DNA of 64,000 nt from Kineococcus sp. NBC_00420 (GCF_036021035.1 NZ_CP107930.1:1550001-1614000); one strand, 5' to 3'; shown: positions 9,864-17,980, numbered from the stretch's first letter. Made by a program: numbers and translations. Notes: generated by a model from the letters alone, not told the origin.

Positions 9864-9911
9864 TCGACCGCACGGTCGTGCGGTCGAGGGTGGGACGCAC
9901 CGCACCCTCGA
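9864..9911. repeat. two overlapping inverted repeats between ggt and the small secreted gene
   Basis: The first repeat, 9864-9887, has perfect 11-base arms (TCGACCGCACG / CGTGCGGTCGA) around a 2-base centre. The second, 9884-9911, has perfect 9-base arms (TCGAGGGTG / CACCCTCGA) around a 10-base loop. They share the four bases TCGA, so in RNA only one can fully form. Transcribed leftward they lie just after the ggt stop and 20-67 bases before the secreted-protein start. They could be a factor-independent terminator without a U-tract, an operator, or an attenuator. Confidence 0.6.
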
Positions 9912-9965
9912 CCCGTTGCACGATCCGTCGTCCGATCACCTGGAGGTGGTGTGGAGGTCGTGTGC

Positions 9966-11759
9966 TCACCCCAGGGGGTGGACGACCCCGGCGGCTCCGC
10001 CTCCGCGGCGCACGGGTTCCGCGACGGCCTGCACGCTGCCGTCGGGGAGGAACTCCAGCGCGACCGCGGCGCCGATCTCCTCGGTGGGGGTGAACACGTG
10101 GCCCATCGCGGCGAGGGCCCGACCCCGCGGGGAGTCGACGTAGGCCGGTTCGGCGGAGGTGGCGGCACCGTTCTGCTCCGAGACCCGCGGGTTCGCGACG
10201 GCCGTGGGCAGGTCGACCCCCCGGTCGAGACGGTCGACGAGGATCCCGAGCGTGGTGCCGATGATGGTCGCCCCACCCGGGGAACCGGCGGCCAGGAACG
10301 GGCGGCCGTCCTTCAGCACGATCGTCGGTGCCATCGAGGACCGCGGTCGCTTGCCCGGGCCGGGCAGGTTGGGGTCGGGCCGGCCCGCCACCGCCGGGGC
10401 GGCGGAGAAGTCGGTGAGTTCGTTGTTCAGCAGGAACCCACGTCCGGGCACGACGATCCCGGAACCCCCGGTCTGTTCGATGGTCAACGTGTAGGACACG
10501 ACGTTCCCGGCGGCGTCCGCGGTGACGAGGTGGGTCGTGGAGGTCCCCTCGTAGGGTTCGGGGGTTCCCGTCCCACCGGTGGTGCACCCCTCGGCGGGTG
10601 CGACCGGCCGGGGCAGCACCGAGCCCGGGTCGACGAGGCAGGCCCGCTGCGCCGCGAACTCCGGGGACAGCAGCATCGACTGCGGCACGTCCTGCACGTC
10701 GGGGTCACCGACGTAGCGGTTGCGGTCGGCGAACGCGAGCGCCGCCGCCTCGAGCTTGCGGTGTTCGGACTGGACGGGGTCGGAGGTCGCTCCGCGCTGG
10801 GCGTCGACGGCGTCGAGCACGTTCAGCGCTTCGCCGACGGTGGTCCCACCGGAACTCGGGGCGGGCATGCCGTAGACGTCGACCGGTCCGCCGGCGCCGG
10901 GCGCCTGGTGCACGACGTGGGTCGGGACCCGTTGCCGCGCCTGGTAGGAGGTCAGGTCGTCGAGGGTCATCCCGCCGCGCAGGACCTCGCGCGTGACGCC
11001 GTCGGCGAGGGGCGGCGCGGCGACGGTGTCGACGACGGCGCGGCCGAGTTCGCCGCCGTAGAACGCCCCGGAACCCTGGTCGGCGAGCAGCTGGTAGGTG
11101 CGGGCCAGGTCGGGGTTGGTGAACACGTCGCCGACCCGGGGGGCGTTGCCGTCGGCGAGGAACAACTGCGCGGTGGAGGTGAAGTCGCGGAACCGTTGCG
11201 CGTTCTCGACGGTCTGGTCGTGGAACTCCTGGTCGACGACGAAACCCCGTTCGGCCAGCGACCGCGGCCCGGACAGGACGTCGGCGAGGCTCATCGTGCC
11301 CTGGTCGGCCAACGCCCGCTCCCAGGTGGCGGGAGTTCCCGGGACACCGACCGACAGGGTGGAGTTCACGAGGTCGGCGAAGAGCAGGGGTTTCCCGTCG
11401 TCCCCGAGGAACGCGTCCTGCGTCATCGCGGCGGGAGCGGTCTCGCGGCCGTCGAGGGTGTGGACGGTCCCGGTGCGCGCGTCGTAGCTGACGAGGAAGC
11501 CCCCACCCCCGACGCCCGCCGAGTACGGCTCGGTGACCCCGAGCGCGGCGGCCGTGGCGATCGCCGCGTCCACCGCGTTCCCGCCCCGGCGCAGGACGTC
11601 GAGGCCGATGGCCGTCGCGTCCGGGTCGACGCTCGCGACGGCGCCCCCGAACCCGGCGGCCACCGGTTCCCGGGGCGGGGAACCGGCGTGCGCCGGGCTC
11701 ACCAACCCGAACGTCAGGACGGCGGAGAACACCACGGCAGCACCAGCGCGACGTCGCAT
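9966..11759 (-). CDS. ggt: gamma-glutamyltransferase (secreted, self-processing)
   Basis: 597 residues. Gamma-glutamyltransferase cleaves and transfers the gamma-glutamyl group of glutathione and related peptides outside the membrane. A Sec signal peptide covers residues 1 to about 26 (ends SPAHAGS). Family stretches: GGNAVDAAIATAAALGVTEPYSAGVGGGGF, LDGRETAP. The N-terminal nucleophile Thr of the small subunit is at about residue 408 in STTHLVT, where the precursor should cleave itself; GGATIIGTTLGIL and PRVSEQNG follow near the C-terminus. I chose the ATG at 11759 over an in-frame GTG nine bases upstream because AGAGGG sits 9 bases before it. Confidence 0.93.
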   Translation of the reverse strand: MRRRAGAAVVFSAVLTFGLVSPAHAGSPPREPVAAGFGGAVASVDPDATAIGLDVLRRGGNAVDAAIATAAALGVTEPYSAGVGGGGFLVSYDARTGTVHTLDGRETAPAAMTQDAFLGDDGKPLLFADLVNSTLSVGVPGTPATWERALADQGTMSLADVLSGPRSLAERGFVVDQEFHDQTVENAQRFRDFTSTAQLFLADGNAPRVGDVFTNPDLARTYQLLADQGSGAFYGGELGRAVVDTVAAPPLADGVTREVLRGGMTLDDLTSYQARQRVPTHVVHQAPGAGGPVDVYGMPAPSSGGTTVGEALNVLDAVDAQRGATSDPVQSEHRKLEAAALAFADRNRYVGDPDVQDVPQSMLLSPEFAAQRACLVDPGSVLPRPVAPAEGCTTGGTGTPEPYEGTSTTHLVTADAAGNVVSYTLTIEQTGGSGIVVPGRGFLLNNELTDFSAAPAVAGRPDPNLPGPGKRPRSSMAPTIVLKDGRPFLAAGSPGGATIIGTTLGILVDRLDRGVDLPTAVANPRVSEQNGAATSAEPAYVDSPRGRALAAMGHVFTPTEEIGAAVALEFLPDGSVQAVAEPVRRGGGAAGVVHPLG

Positions 11760-11810
11760 GCCGCGCACCCTCTCAGCAACCCCACAGCCCCGCCACCGGA
11801 ACCGGACGGC

Positions 11811-12425
11811 TCAGAAGGTCGGTACGACCAGGTCGGCCCGGTCCCGGGTGGCGGCGATGACGCGCGCGTTGGCCTCGTCGCTGCCCAGGGCCCACGCGCG
11901 GGCGGCATCGGAGTCCTTGCCGAAGGCGACGTGGCGGGCGATCAGCCGGTCGTGACGCAGCGCCTCCCCCGGGTCGACGAACCAGGTCTCGTCCAGGAGT
12001 CCTTCGAGCGCGGCCCACGGACCCTCGCGCAGCAGCAGGTAGTTCCCCTCGGTGATGACCAGGGGCACCTCCCGCGGCACGGGGAGCGCCGAGCCGATCG
12101 GTTCCTCGATCTCGCGACGGAACTCCGGGGCGTGCACGACGGCCTCCTCCCCGGAGCGCAGCCGCCGCAGCAGCGAGACGTAGCCGCCGGCGTCGAAGGT
12201 GTCGTGGGCTCCCTTGCGCTCGCGCCGGCCGAGCGCTTCGAGCACGACGTTGGCGTAGTGGTAGCCGTCCATGGGCACGACGACGCACAACTGCGGACCG
12301 AGGGCGGCGGCCAGTTGCGCAGCGAGGGTCGACTTCCCCGAACCGGGCGCTCCGACGAGGCCCAGCACGCGGCGGGGTCCTGTCGTCATCGAGCGGGCGC
12401 GTTCCACGAGGTCGGCGAGGTCCAT
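11811..12425 (-). CDS. P-loop nucleoside/sugar kinase of the uridine kinase-like superfamily
   Basis: 204 residues. Walker A is GAPGSGKST at residues 25-33, followed by VVPMDGYHYAN and an acidic strand VITEGNYLLL, the order seen in phosphoribulokinase/uridine kinase relatives often annotated nucleoside/nucleotide kinase family protein. The natural substrate is not known for this branch; members are close to bacterial fructokinase- and PanK-like proteins. The ATG at 12425 shares an ATGA overlap with the stop of the phosphatase gene upstream, so the two are translationally coupled. Confidence 0.8.
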   Translation of the reverse strand: MDLADLVERARSMTTGPRRVLGLVGAPGSGKSTLAAQLAAALGPQLCVVVPMDGYHYANVVLEALGRRERKGAHDTFDAGGYVSLLRRLRSGEEAVVHAPEFRREIEEPIGSALPVPREVPLVITEGNYLLLREGPWAALEGLLDETWFVDPGEALRHDRLIARHVAFGKDSDAARAWALGSDEANARVIAATRDRADLVVPTF

Positions 12426-13099
12426 CAGAACACCGTCCCCGGTTCCGCGGCGGGACCTTCGCCCGCCGCCTCGGCGGCGACGGCGTCCACGACGGCACCC
12501 ATCCAGCTCTCGCAGGTCCAGCCGTCCTCGGGTGACCCGGTCAGGGCGACGACCCCGGTGTTCTCCAGCCCGGTGGAGATGACGAACTGCGCGGACAGGT
12601 TCAGCGTGCGCTCGCCCGCCCAGCAGCGGATCGCGGCACCGTGGCTGACGAGGGCGAGGGTCTCGACCCCGGCGGCGCGGGCGGCCGTGACGGCGTCGAG
12701 CACGGCGCGGTCGTAGCGGGCGAAGAACGCGTGCCCGTCCTCCGCGCCCGGTTCGGCGGCGTCGAGGTCGCCCTCGAGCCAGGCACCGACGACGCCGAGG
12801 TAGCGCATCACCGACGGTTCGTCGCCGAGCATCTCCAGATCACCGGCCTGGACCTCGCGCAGGCCGTCGGCGACGTGCACCGGGAGGCCGAGGTGGGCGG
12901 CGAGCGGGGCCGCGGTCTGCTGGGTGCGCACCAGGGTCGAGGCCGTGATGGCGCCGATCCCCTGCTCCCCCAGCAGGTCCACCAGCGCGGCGGCCTGGTC
13001 GCGGCCCCGGGCGGTGAGGTCCGCCCCGGGTACGGCGGTGTCGAGGAGGTGCTCGACGTTGGAGGAGGTCTGACCGTGTCTCACGAGGTAGAGGCGCAC
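12425..13099 (-). CDS. histidine phosphatase family protein (phosphoglycerate mutase-like)
   Basis: 224 residues of the histidine phosphatase superfamily. The catalytic RHG is at residues 7-9 (MRLYLVRHGQ) and the second His is in LVSHGAAIRCW. The arm between them carries STLVRTQQTAAPLA. These enzymes form a phosphohistidine and hydrolyse small phosphoesters; the substrate cannot be read from sequence. A GTG start at 13099 is preceded by a GAGGGTGAGG-type purine stretch. It couples through ATGA to the kinase gene, suggesting that the pair works on one phosphorylated metabolite. Confidence 0.87.
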   Translation of the reverse strand: MRLYLVRHGQTSSNVEHLLDTAVPGADLTARGRDQAAALVDLLGEQGIGAITASTLVRTQQTAAPLAAHLGLPVHVADGLREVQAGDLEMLGDEPSVMRYLGVVGAWLEGDLDAAEPGAEDGHAFFARYDRAVLDAVTAARAAGVETLALVSHGAAIRCWAGERTLNLSAQFVISTGLENTGVVALTGSPEDGWTCESWMGAVVDAVAAEAAGEGPAAEPGTVF

Positions 13100-13127
13100 G
13101 CCTCACCCTCTCAGAACGGGTCGGACC

Positions 13128-13541
13128 TCAGAGCACGACGTCCAGGCGCCCCTGGGTGCTGCCGTTGAGCATCGTCATGAGGCGCAGCTGCACCTCGACC
13201 GGGACGGGCTCCTTGGCCGCGAAGGTCATGCGCCCGATCATGCGGCGCAGGTCCTCGGCGGTCAGGTCGCGCTGGTCGGAGACCATGCCGGCCGCGCGTT
13301 CGCGGTTGATCTCGCGGGCCAGGGAGGAGACCTGGGTGGAGCCGATCTCGTGGGCGACCCCGGTCTCGTCCTGCCCGTAGAGGTGGCCGAGCAGGGTGCG
13401 GTCGGACTGGGTCAGCTCGTCCAACGGGTCCTCGTCGACCCAGTCCGGGTTGATCCGCTGGACGGGGGTGATGCCCGCCGTGCCGTCGAGGCGGGACGCG
13501 TTGCGCACCGCGGGTGCCGAGGTCACCGTTCCGATTCGCAT
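13128..13541 (-). CDS. conserved hypothetical protein
   Basis: 137 residues, no signal peptide or membrane segment. The first 45 residues look disordered; the rest is charged and mostly helical (STQVSSLAREINRERAAGM, TAEDLRRMIGRMTFAAKE). I do not recognise a family. Of two in-frame ATGs I prefer 13541 (MRIGTV), which has GGAG six bases upstream, over 13553. It sits 28 bases upstream of the phosphatase gene on the same strand. The 185-base region before it is unusually rich in repeats (see 13622-13724). Confidence 0.65.
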   Translation of the reverse strand: MRIGTVTSAPAVRNASRLDGTAGITPVQRINPDWVDEDPLDELTQSDRTLLGHLYGQDETGVAHEIGSTQVSSLAREINRERAAGMVSDQRDLTAEDLRRMIGRMTFAAKEPVPVEVQLRLMTMLNGSTQGRLDVVL

Positions 13542-13621
13542 GTCCGTCTCCATTCGTAGCCCAGGGTGTCTGCTGTGTGACTCCCAGTGTTACCCGGGGC
13601 CAAGATCGACCTGAGGGTCAG

Positions 13622-13674
13622 TCACCCGGATGGAGCAGTGGACGTCCGGGTGACCCCTGGCTGGGCCACCCGGA
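13622..13674. repeat. three-armed overlapping inverted repeat
   Basis: TCACCCGGA (13622-13630) pairs perfectly with TCCGGGTGA (13645-13653) across a 14-base loop. The same middle arm also pairs with CACCCGGA (13667-13674). Only one hairpin can form at a time. It lies between the DDN-like gene and the hypothetical gene, both leftward, so it may terminate the first or attenuate the second. Confidence 0.5.
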
Positions 13675-13680
13675 CGATCC

Positions 13681-13724
13681 GCTCACGCTGTGCTCACATG
13701 GGGCTCACGTGGGGCTCACGTGGG
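13681..13724. repeat. four tandem 11-bp direct repeats, PHO-box-like
   Basis: Four contiguous 11-base units: GCTCACGCTGT, GCTCACATGGG, GCTCACGTGGG, GCTCACGTGGG. The last two are identical. An 11-base period is one helical turn and is typical of OmpR-class response regulator sites. The units resemble the PhoP direct repeat of streptomycetes (consensus roughly G[G/T]TCAYYYR[G/C] as I recall), with about 8 of 10 positions matching. The array ends two bases before the DDN-like stop codon and lies about 140 bases upstream of the 13128-13541 gene. Confidence 0.5.
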
Positions 13725-13726
13725 CT

Positions 13727-14164
13727 TCAGGACACCGGTTCCAGCACGAAGACCGGGATCTCCCGGTCGGTCTTCTGCTGGTAGTCGGCGTAGTCGGGGT
13801 AGGCCGCCACGGCACGCTCCCACCAGACCGCCTTCTCGTCGCCGGTGACCTCGCGGGCGGTGTAGTCGCGCCTGACCGCCCCGTCCTGCAGTTCCACCAG
13901 CGGGGTCGCGACGATGTTGTGGTACCAGACGGGGTGCTTCGGGGCGCCGCCCAGTGACGCCACGACGGCGTAGCGCCCGTCGTGCTCGACGCGCATCAGG
14001 GCCTGCTTGCGCAGCTTCCCGGACTTCGCCCCCTTCGTGGTCAGGACGACGACGGGCATGCCCCGCAGGTCGCCCGCCTCCTGACCGCCGGAGGCCTCGT
14101 ACTTCTCGACCTGCTCGCGCACCCAGGCTTCGGGACTCGGTTCGTACTCACCAGTCAACGGCAT
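13727..14164 (-). CDS. nitroreductase/quinone reductase family protein, DDN-like (deazaflavin-dependent)
   Basis: 145 residues. The family (DUF385, split beta-barrel, as in mycobacterial Ddn) uses the F420 cofactor to reduce quinones or nitroaromatics. Seen: [36 protein letters not shown] and PVWYHNI, the family core with its Lys/Arg cofactor phosphate-binding stretch. The ATG at 14164 has no clear ribosome site. It follows the Gfo/Idh gene by 10 bases and is probably the last gene of the mntR-rbsK operon. F420 dependence is inferred from the family. Confidence 0.85.
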   Translation of the reverse strand: MPLTGEYEPSPEAWVREQVEKYEASGGQEAGDLRGMPVVVLTTKGAKSGKLRKQALMRVEHDGRYAVVASLGGAPKHPVWYHNIVATPLVELQDGAVRRDYTAREVTGDEKAVWWERAVAAYPDYADYQQKTDREIPVFVLEPVS

Positions 14165-14174
14165 GTGCGGCAGG

Positions 14175-15176
14175 CTAATCGGTGCCCGGGAGCTCCGCCG
14201 CGCGGGCCACCCCGAGCCGGGTCACGGCCTCCTCGAAGACGCCGGCCAGGTCGAGGCTGAACTGCGGGGACAGCAGCGGGCTGACGGTCAGACCGGCGGC
14301 CAGGCACTCGTGCACGTGCTCGAGCATGAAGCGGTGCCCGTCGGCCACGGTGTGGTCGTGGACCTCGACGTGCTCGGCGCCGTCGGGGCCGCTGCGGTGC
14401 ACGGTGAAACCCGGCGCCGCGGGCAGCACGGGGTGGACCTCGATCCAGCCCTCGCTCGCCTCGATCCACGCCTTGGACGGGGTCCGCGCGGCCATCGTCG
14501 TCGACAGCGCGGCGATCGCGCCGGAGGGGAACCCCAGGGCCAGCGCGACCTGGCGGTCCACCCCCGTCGGCCCCAGCGACCCGGCGACCTGCACCTGGTC
14601 CGGGGTCCCCAGCAGGGTCAGCGCGAGGCCCACCGGGTAGGGACCGAGGTCGAAGAGGGACCCGCCGCCGATGGCCGGGTCGTGGAAGCGGGTGAGGGAG
14701 TCGGGAGCGGGGAAGCCGAAGTCGGCGTGCACCCCGAGCACCTCGCCGACGTCCCCGCGCTCGATGGTCTCCAGCAGCGCGATCGTCCCGGGCAGGAACC
14801 GCGTCCAGTACGCCTCGAGCAGGAAGACCGACCGTTCGCGGGCCAGGTCGAGCAGGTCGCGGGTGGCGGCGAGGCTCACGGTCATGGGCTTCTCCACCAG
14901 CACGGCCTTGCCCGCGAGCAGGGCGGCCCGGGCGGGGGCGTGGTGCTGCGGGTGGGTCGTCGCCACGTACACCGCGTCGACGGCGGGGTCGGCGAGCATG
15001 GCGTCCACGTCGTCGTAGGCGCTGATCCCCGTCCCCTGGTCCGCGGCGAACCCCTTCGCCCGCTCGAGGTCACGGGAGGTGACGGCCACCAACCGGCCCC
15101 CCGGGGCGAGCTCCAGCGCACGGGCCACCGTGCGGGCGATGCCCCCGGTCCCGACGAAACCCCAGCCGACGCTCAC
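14175..15176 (-). CDS. Gfo/Idh/MocA family NAD(P)-dependent oxidoreductase
   Basis: 333 residues. The N-terminal Rossmann domain has [13 protein letters not shown] (residues 6-18); the conserved VEKPM motif lies near residue 93, followed by the C-terminal alpha/beta substrate domain ([13 protein letters not shown]). Members oxidise sugars, inositols or reduce trans-dihydrodiols; the substrate is unknown. The GTG at 15176 is well supported by AAGGAGGAG six bases upstream. It lies 18 bases after the ribokinase stop, so it shares that operon, which suggests a sugar or polyol substrate. Confidence 0.88.
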   Translation of the reverse strand: MSVGWGFVGTGGIARTVARALELAPGGRLVAVTSRDLERAKGFAADQGTGISAYDDVDAMLADPAVDAVYVATTHPQHHAPARAALLAGKAVLVEKPMTVSLAATRDLLDLARERSVFLLEAYWTRFLPGTIALLETIERGDVGEVLGVHADFGFPAPDSLTRFHDPAIGGGSLFDLGPYPVGLALTLLGTPDQVQVAGSLGPTGVDRQVALALGFPSGAIAALSTTMAARTPSKAWIEASEGWIEVHPVLPAAPGFTVHRSGPDGAEHVEVHDHTVADGHRFMLEHVHECLAAGLTVSPLLSPQFSLDLAGVFEEAVTRLGVARAAELPGTD

Positions 15177-15194
15177 GCGCTCCTCCTTCGAACC

Positions 15195-16136
15195 TCAGGC
15201 AGGTGTCTCCTGCGGAACGTCAGCTTTGCGCGGCAGCGACTGCGACGCACCCGCACGGCTCACGGTCACCGCGGCGACGCGGGCCGCCCAGTGCGCGGCG
15301 TCGAGCAGACCGGCCCCGTCGAGCAGGGCGTCCGCGAGCGCCGCGACGAAGCTGTCGCCCGCCGCCGTGGCGTCGACGAGGTGCGCGCGCACGGCCGCGA
15401 CCTCGGCGTGCCCGCCCGGGGTGATGACGACCGAGCCGTGCTCACCGCGGGTGACGATCGTGGTGCCGGCGGGCCGGACGCGGCGGGCCTGGGCGACGAT
15501 CCCCTCGACGTCGCGGGCGGTGGGCTCGCCGGCCAGGACGGCGAGTTCACCCGCGTTGGGCACGAGCAGGTCGGCGCGGGCCAGCAGCTCGGCCGGCAAC
15601 GGCCGGGCGGGGGCGGGGTTGAGCACCAGCAGACCGGTGCACAGCCGGGCCGCGGCGAGCAGGGCCTCGTCGGGCACCTCGCACTGCAGGAGGACGACGC
15701 GGGCGCCGCTGACGGCCTCGGCGGCGGCCTGCACCCGGGCCTCGTCCATCCGGTCGTTGGCCCCGGGGCTGAGCACGATCGTGGACTCCCCGCCGTGCAC
15801 GAGGACGACGGCGACCCCGGTCGGGACGTCGAGCGCGGCGACGTGCTCGACGTCGACCCCTTCGCCGGCCAGCGCCGCACGCAGGCCGCGTCCCTCGTCG
15901 TCGTCGCCGAGCGCGGCGACCATCGCGACGCTGCGCCCGAGGCGGGCGGCGGCGACGGCCTGGTTGGCGCCCTTGCCGCCCAGCCCGCGTTCGGCGTCGG
16001 AGCCGCGGACGGTCTGACCGGCGGGCGGCAGCTCGTCGAGCCGGATCGCCAGGTCGGCGTTGACGCTGCCGACGACGGTGACGTCGTGCGTCTTCTCGGC
16101 GTGCGGCTTGCCGTGGCTGTCGTAGCTGATGCTCAC
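15195..16136 (-). CDS. rbsK: ribokinase-like PfkB family sugar kinase
   Basis: 313 residues. PfkB signature 1 is RGLGGKGANQAVAAARLG and signature 2 is in LVDATAAGDSF, where the catalytic Asp lies in the anion hole GDSF. GSVNADL near the N-terminus and the overall length fit ribokinase, which phosphorylates D-ribose at O5. Related kinases of other pentoses cannot be excluded. The GTG at 16136 overlaps the stop of the metalloregulator in a GTGA quartet and has AGGAG six bases upstream. No ribose transporter is nearby, which is unusual for rbsK. Confidence 0.85.
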   Translation of the reverse strand: MSISYDSHGKPHAEKTHDVTVVGSVNADLAIRLDELPPAGQTVRGSDAERGLGGKGANQAVAAARLGRSVAMVAALGDDDEGRGLRAALAGEGVDVEHVAALDVPTGVAVVLVHGGESTIVLSPGANDRMDEARVQAAAEAVSGARVVLLQCEVPDEALLAAARLCTGLLVLNPAPARPLPAELLARADLLVPNAGELAVLAGEPTARDVEGIVAQARRVRPAGTTIVTRGEHGSVVITPGGHAEVAAVRAHLVDATAAGDSFVAALADALLDGAGLLDAAHWAARVAAVTVSRAGASQSLPRKADVPQETPA

Positions 16137-16831
16137 GCGTGCTCCTGACGGACGGGGAGGACCCAGATGGCGGCGACGGCCGGGTCGCCGAGGTCGACGT
16201 CGCGTCCCTCGCCCACCCGGACCACGGTGGTCCCGGCGAACTCCCTGCGGTGCAAGACCTCCAGCGTCAGGTCGAGACCGATGCCGAGTTCGGCGAAGTA
16301 GCGCAGGACGTCCGGGTCGGCGTCGGAGATGCGGGCGACGACGCCCGTGCCGCCCTCGGGGACGTCGGAGAGGTTGTGCGCGCCCGGTTGCGGGACGGTC
16401 CCGTCGGGACGCGGGATGGGGTCCCCGTGCGGATCGCGTTCCGGGTGGCCGAGGCGGGCGTCGAGACGGTCGAGCAGGCGGTCGGAGACGACGTGCTCCA
16501 GGACCTCGGCCTCCTCGTGGACCTCGTCCCAGGAGTAGCCGAGGTCGGCGACGAGGAAGGTCTCGAGCAGTCGGTGCTTGCGGACGACGGCCAGGGCGCG
16601 CAGGCGGCCCTCGGCGGTGAGTTCGACCCCGCCGTAGCGCTCGTGGCTCAGCAGGCCCGCGTCGGTGAGCTTGCGCACGGCCTCGGAGGCGGTGGACGGC
16701 GAGACGCCCATGCTCGTCGCGAGCATCGAGAGGGTGATCTTGGCGTCGGACCACTCCCCCGCCGCGTAGACGGTCTTGAGGCAGTCCTCGGCCGCCGGGG
16801 TGGCCGCAGCGGTCGTCGAGGGGCGGGGCAC
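16133..16831 (-). CDS. mntR: DtxR-family metalloregulator of the manganese (MntR/SirR) type
   Basis: 232 residues, three-domain length: winged helix (PSTASEAVRKLTDAGLL), dimerisation and metal domain, and C-terminal SH3/FeoA-like domain (about 155-232). Metal-site positions can be read: Asp16 stands where DtxR has Met10 and Glu109 where DtxR has Cys102, with Glu112, His113, His86, Glu90 and His105 also present. Asp plus Glu at these two places is the Mn-selective pattern of MntR, not the iron pattern of DtxR/IdeR. The GTG at 16831 lacks a strong ribosome site. A perfect 14-base palindrome lies 60 bases upstream. Translational coupling to a ribokinase is odd for this family. Confidence 0.82.
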   Translation of the reverse strand: MPRPSTTAAATPAAEDCLKTVYAAGEWSDAKITLSMLATSMGVSPSTASEAVRKLTDAGLLSHERYGGVELTAEGRLRALAVVRKHRLLETFLVADLGYSWDEVHEEAEVLEHVVSDRLLDRLDARLGHPERDPHGDPIPRPDGTVPQPGAHNLSDVPEGGTGVVARISDADPDVLRYFAELGIGLDLTLEVLHRREFAGTTVVRVGEGRDVDLGDPAVAAIWVLPVRQEHA

Positions 16832-16890
16832 GGGGAAAGCTTGCCACCCGGCGCGTGCGGGCAGGATCGCAGCACGTCGGCGGTTTAGAG

Positions 16891-16904
16891 TTCGGCGCGC
16901 CGAA
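16891..16904. promoter_or_regulatory. perfect palindrome, candidate MntR-type operator
   Basis: TTCGGCGCGCCGAA is a perfect 14-base palindrome inside a TTTAGAG...AAAACG context. It sits between the leftward metalloregulator gene and the rightward small membrane gene, where an autoregulatory operator would be expected. Binding by the regulator is inferred from position and symmetry only. Confidence 0.45.
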
Positions 16905-16974
16905 AACGTGGTTACAGTGGACCGGTCAGCCGGAGGACCCACCGGAGCAGCACCGACGGAGCAGAGGAGCGACC

Positions 16975-17235
16975 GTGCGCCGACCCTGGATCGACGTCGC
17001 CGACGTGGTGCTGAGCCTCGCCCTGCTGGTGGCCGCCGGTGCCGCCCTCGGCCGGGACCGCCCCCTGGACGCCGGGGCCGCGCTCGTGCTGGCGCTGGCC
17101 TGGGGTGCGGTGGCCGCCGTCCGGATCCGCGCACGCCGGCGCGCTCGCCCCGCTCCTCCGGCCGGCCCTGCGGTCACAACCCCATCGGTTCTCCCAGCGG
17201 GTGCTCCGGGAACCTCCCGCCCAGCCACTCGCTGA
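16975..17235 (+). CDS. small two-helix membrane protein, hypothetical
   Basis: 86 residues. Two hydrophobic segments (about residues 8-26, DVVLSLALLVAAGAALG; and 31-48, AALVLALAWGAVAAV) are followed by an Arg-rich turn and a Pro/Ala tail, so it is probably a small inner-membrane protein. The GTG at 16975 has GAGGAG five bases upstream, which supports a real start. The tail overlaps the convergent uronate dehydrogenase gene by 62 bases, so the C-terminus is less certain. No family recognised. Confidence 0.5.
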   Translation: MRRPWIDVADVVLSLALLVAAGAALGRDRPLDAGAALVLALAWGAVAAVRIRARRRARPAPPAGPAVTTPSVLPAGAPGTSRPATR

Positions 17236-17980
17236 CGGAGTTCAGGGCGGGCACCGACCCCGCGTAGCTCTCCGCGTCGTCGACGGGCTCGTAACCCATC
17301 GCCCGGCCCTCCTCGAGGGACCACCACCGGCGCGTGTTGTCCGAGACACCCCAGATGCAGCGGTACCCCGCGGGCGCCGCCACCAGGAACGCCTCGACGA
17401 GGCGGGCCACGTCGTCCGGCGACATCCACGTCGCCAGGGCCCGCTCCCCGTTGGGTTCGGGGAAGCAGCTGCCGATCCGCACGGCGAGGACGTCGAGACC
17501 GGTCCGCGCGCCGAACAGCCGGCCCAGCGACTCGACCGCCGTCTTGCTCCACCCGTAGTAGGAGTCGGGCGGCGCGATGGCGTCCACGGCCAGGTCGGCC
17601 CCGGCGTCCAGGGTCGGGGCCATCCCGACGGCGTGGTTGCTGGAGGCGAGCAGGACCTTCGGGACCCCCGCGGCCCGGGCGGCGTCGAGCAGCACCCAGC
17701 TGCCGTGGACGTTGACCTCGAGGATCCGCTCCCAGGTGTCCTCCCCGGGGATCCCCGCGAGGTGGACGACCGCGTCGACGCCGTCGACCGCGCGGGCCAC
17801 CAGCTCGCGGTCGACGACGGACCCGGTCAGGACCTCGGCGCCCGCGGGCACGAAGTCCGGGTCGTGGTCGAGGTCCAGCAGTCGCAGTCGGCGCCCCTCG
17901 CGCGCGAGCCGCGCCGTGAGCATGCGTCCGACGACCCCGTTCGACCCGGTGATGAGCAGTCGTTGCTCTCTCTGTGCCAC
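17174..17980 (-). CDS. udh: uronate dehydrogenase-like NAD-dependent SDR
   Basis: 268 residues. The Rossmann motif is ITGSNGVVG (residues 10-18); the catalytic set is Ser114 in SSNHAVG and Tyr142/Lys146 in YYGWSK. Stretches IGSCFPEP, LATWMSPDD and WGVSDNTRRWW closely follow the Agrobacterium uronate dehydrogenase as I recall it, an enzyme that oxidises glucuronate or galacturonate to the aldarolactone. The same reaction here is inferred from these shared substrate-domain motifs. No other uronate-pathway gene is adjacent. It is divergent from egtE, 70 bases away. Confidence 0.8.
   Translation of the reverse strand: MAQREQRLLITGSNGVVGRMLTARLAREGRRLRLLDLDHDPDFVPAGAEVLTGSVVDRELVARAVDGVDAVVHLAGIPGEDTWERILEVNVHGSWVLLDAARAAGVPKVLLASSNHAVGMAPTLDAGADLAVDAIAPPDSYYGWSKTAVESLGRLFGARTGLDVLAVRIGSCFPEPNGERALATWMSPDDVARLVEAFLVAAPAGYRCIWGVSDNTRRWWSLEEGRAMGYEPVDDAESYAGSVPALNSVSEWLGGRFPEHPLGEPMGL

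Noticed and set aside
14162-14180. CAGGCTAAT as a possible IdeR box near the DDN-like gene
   Set aside because: Only the AGGCTAA core matches; flanking half-site is missing.
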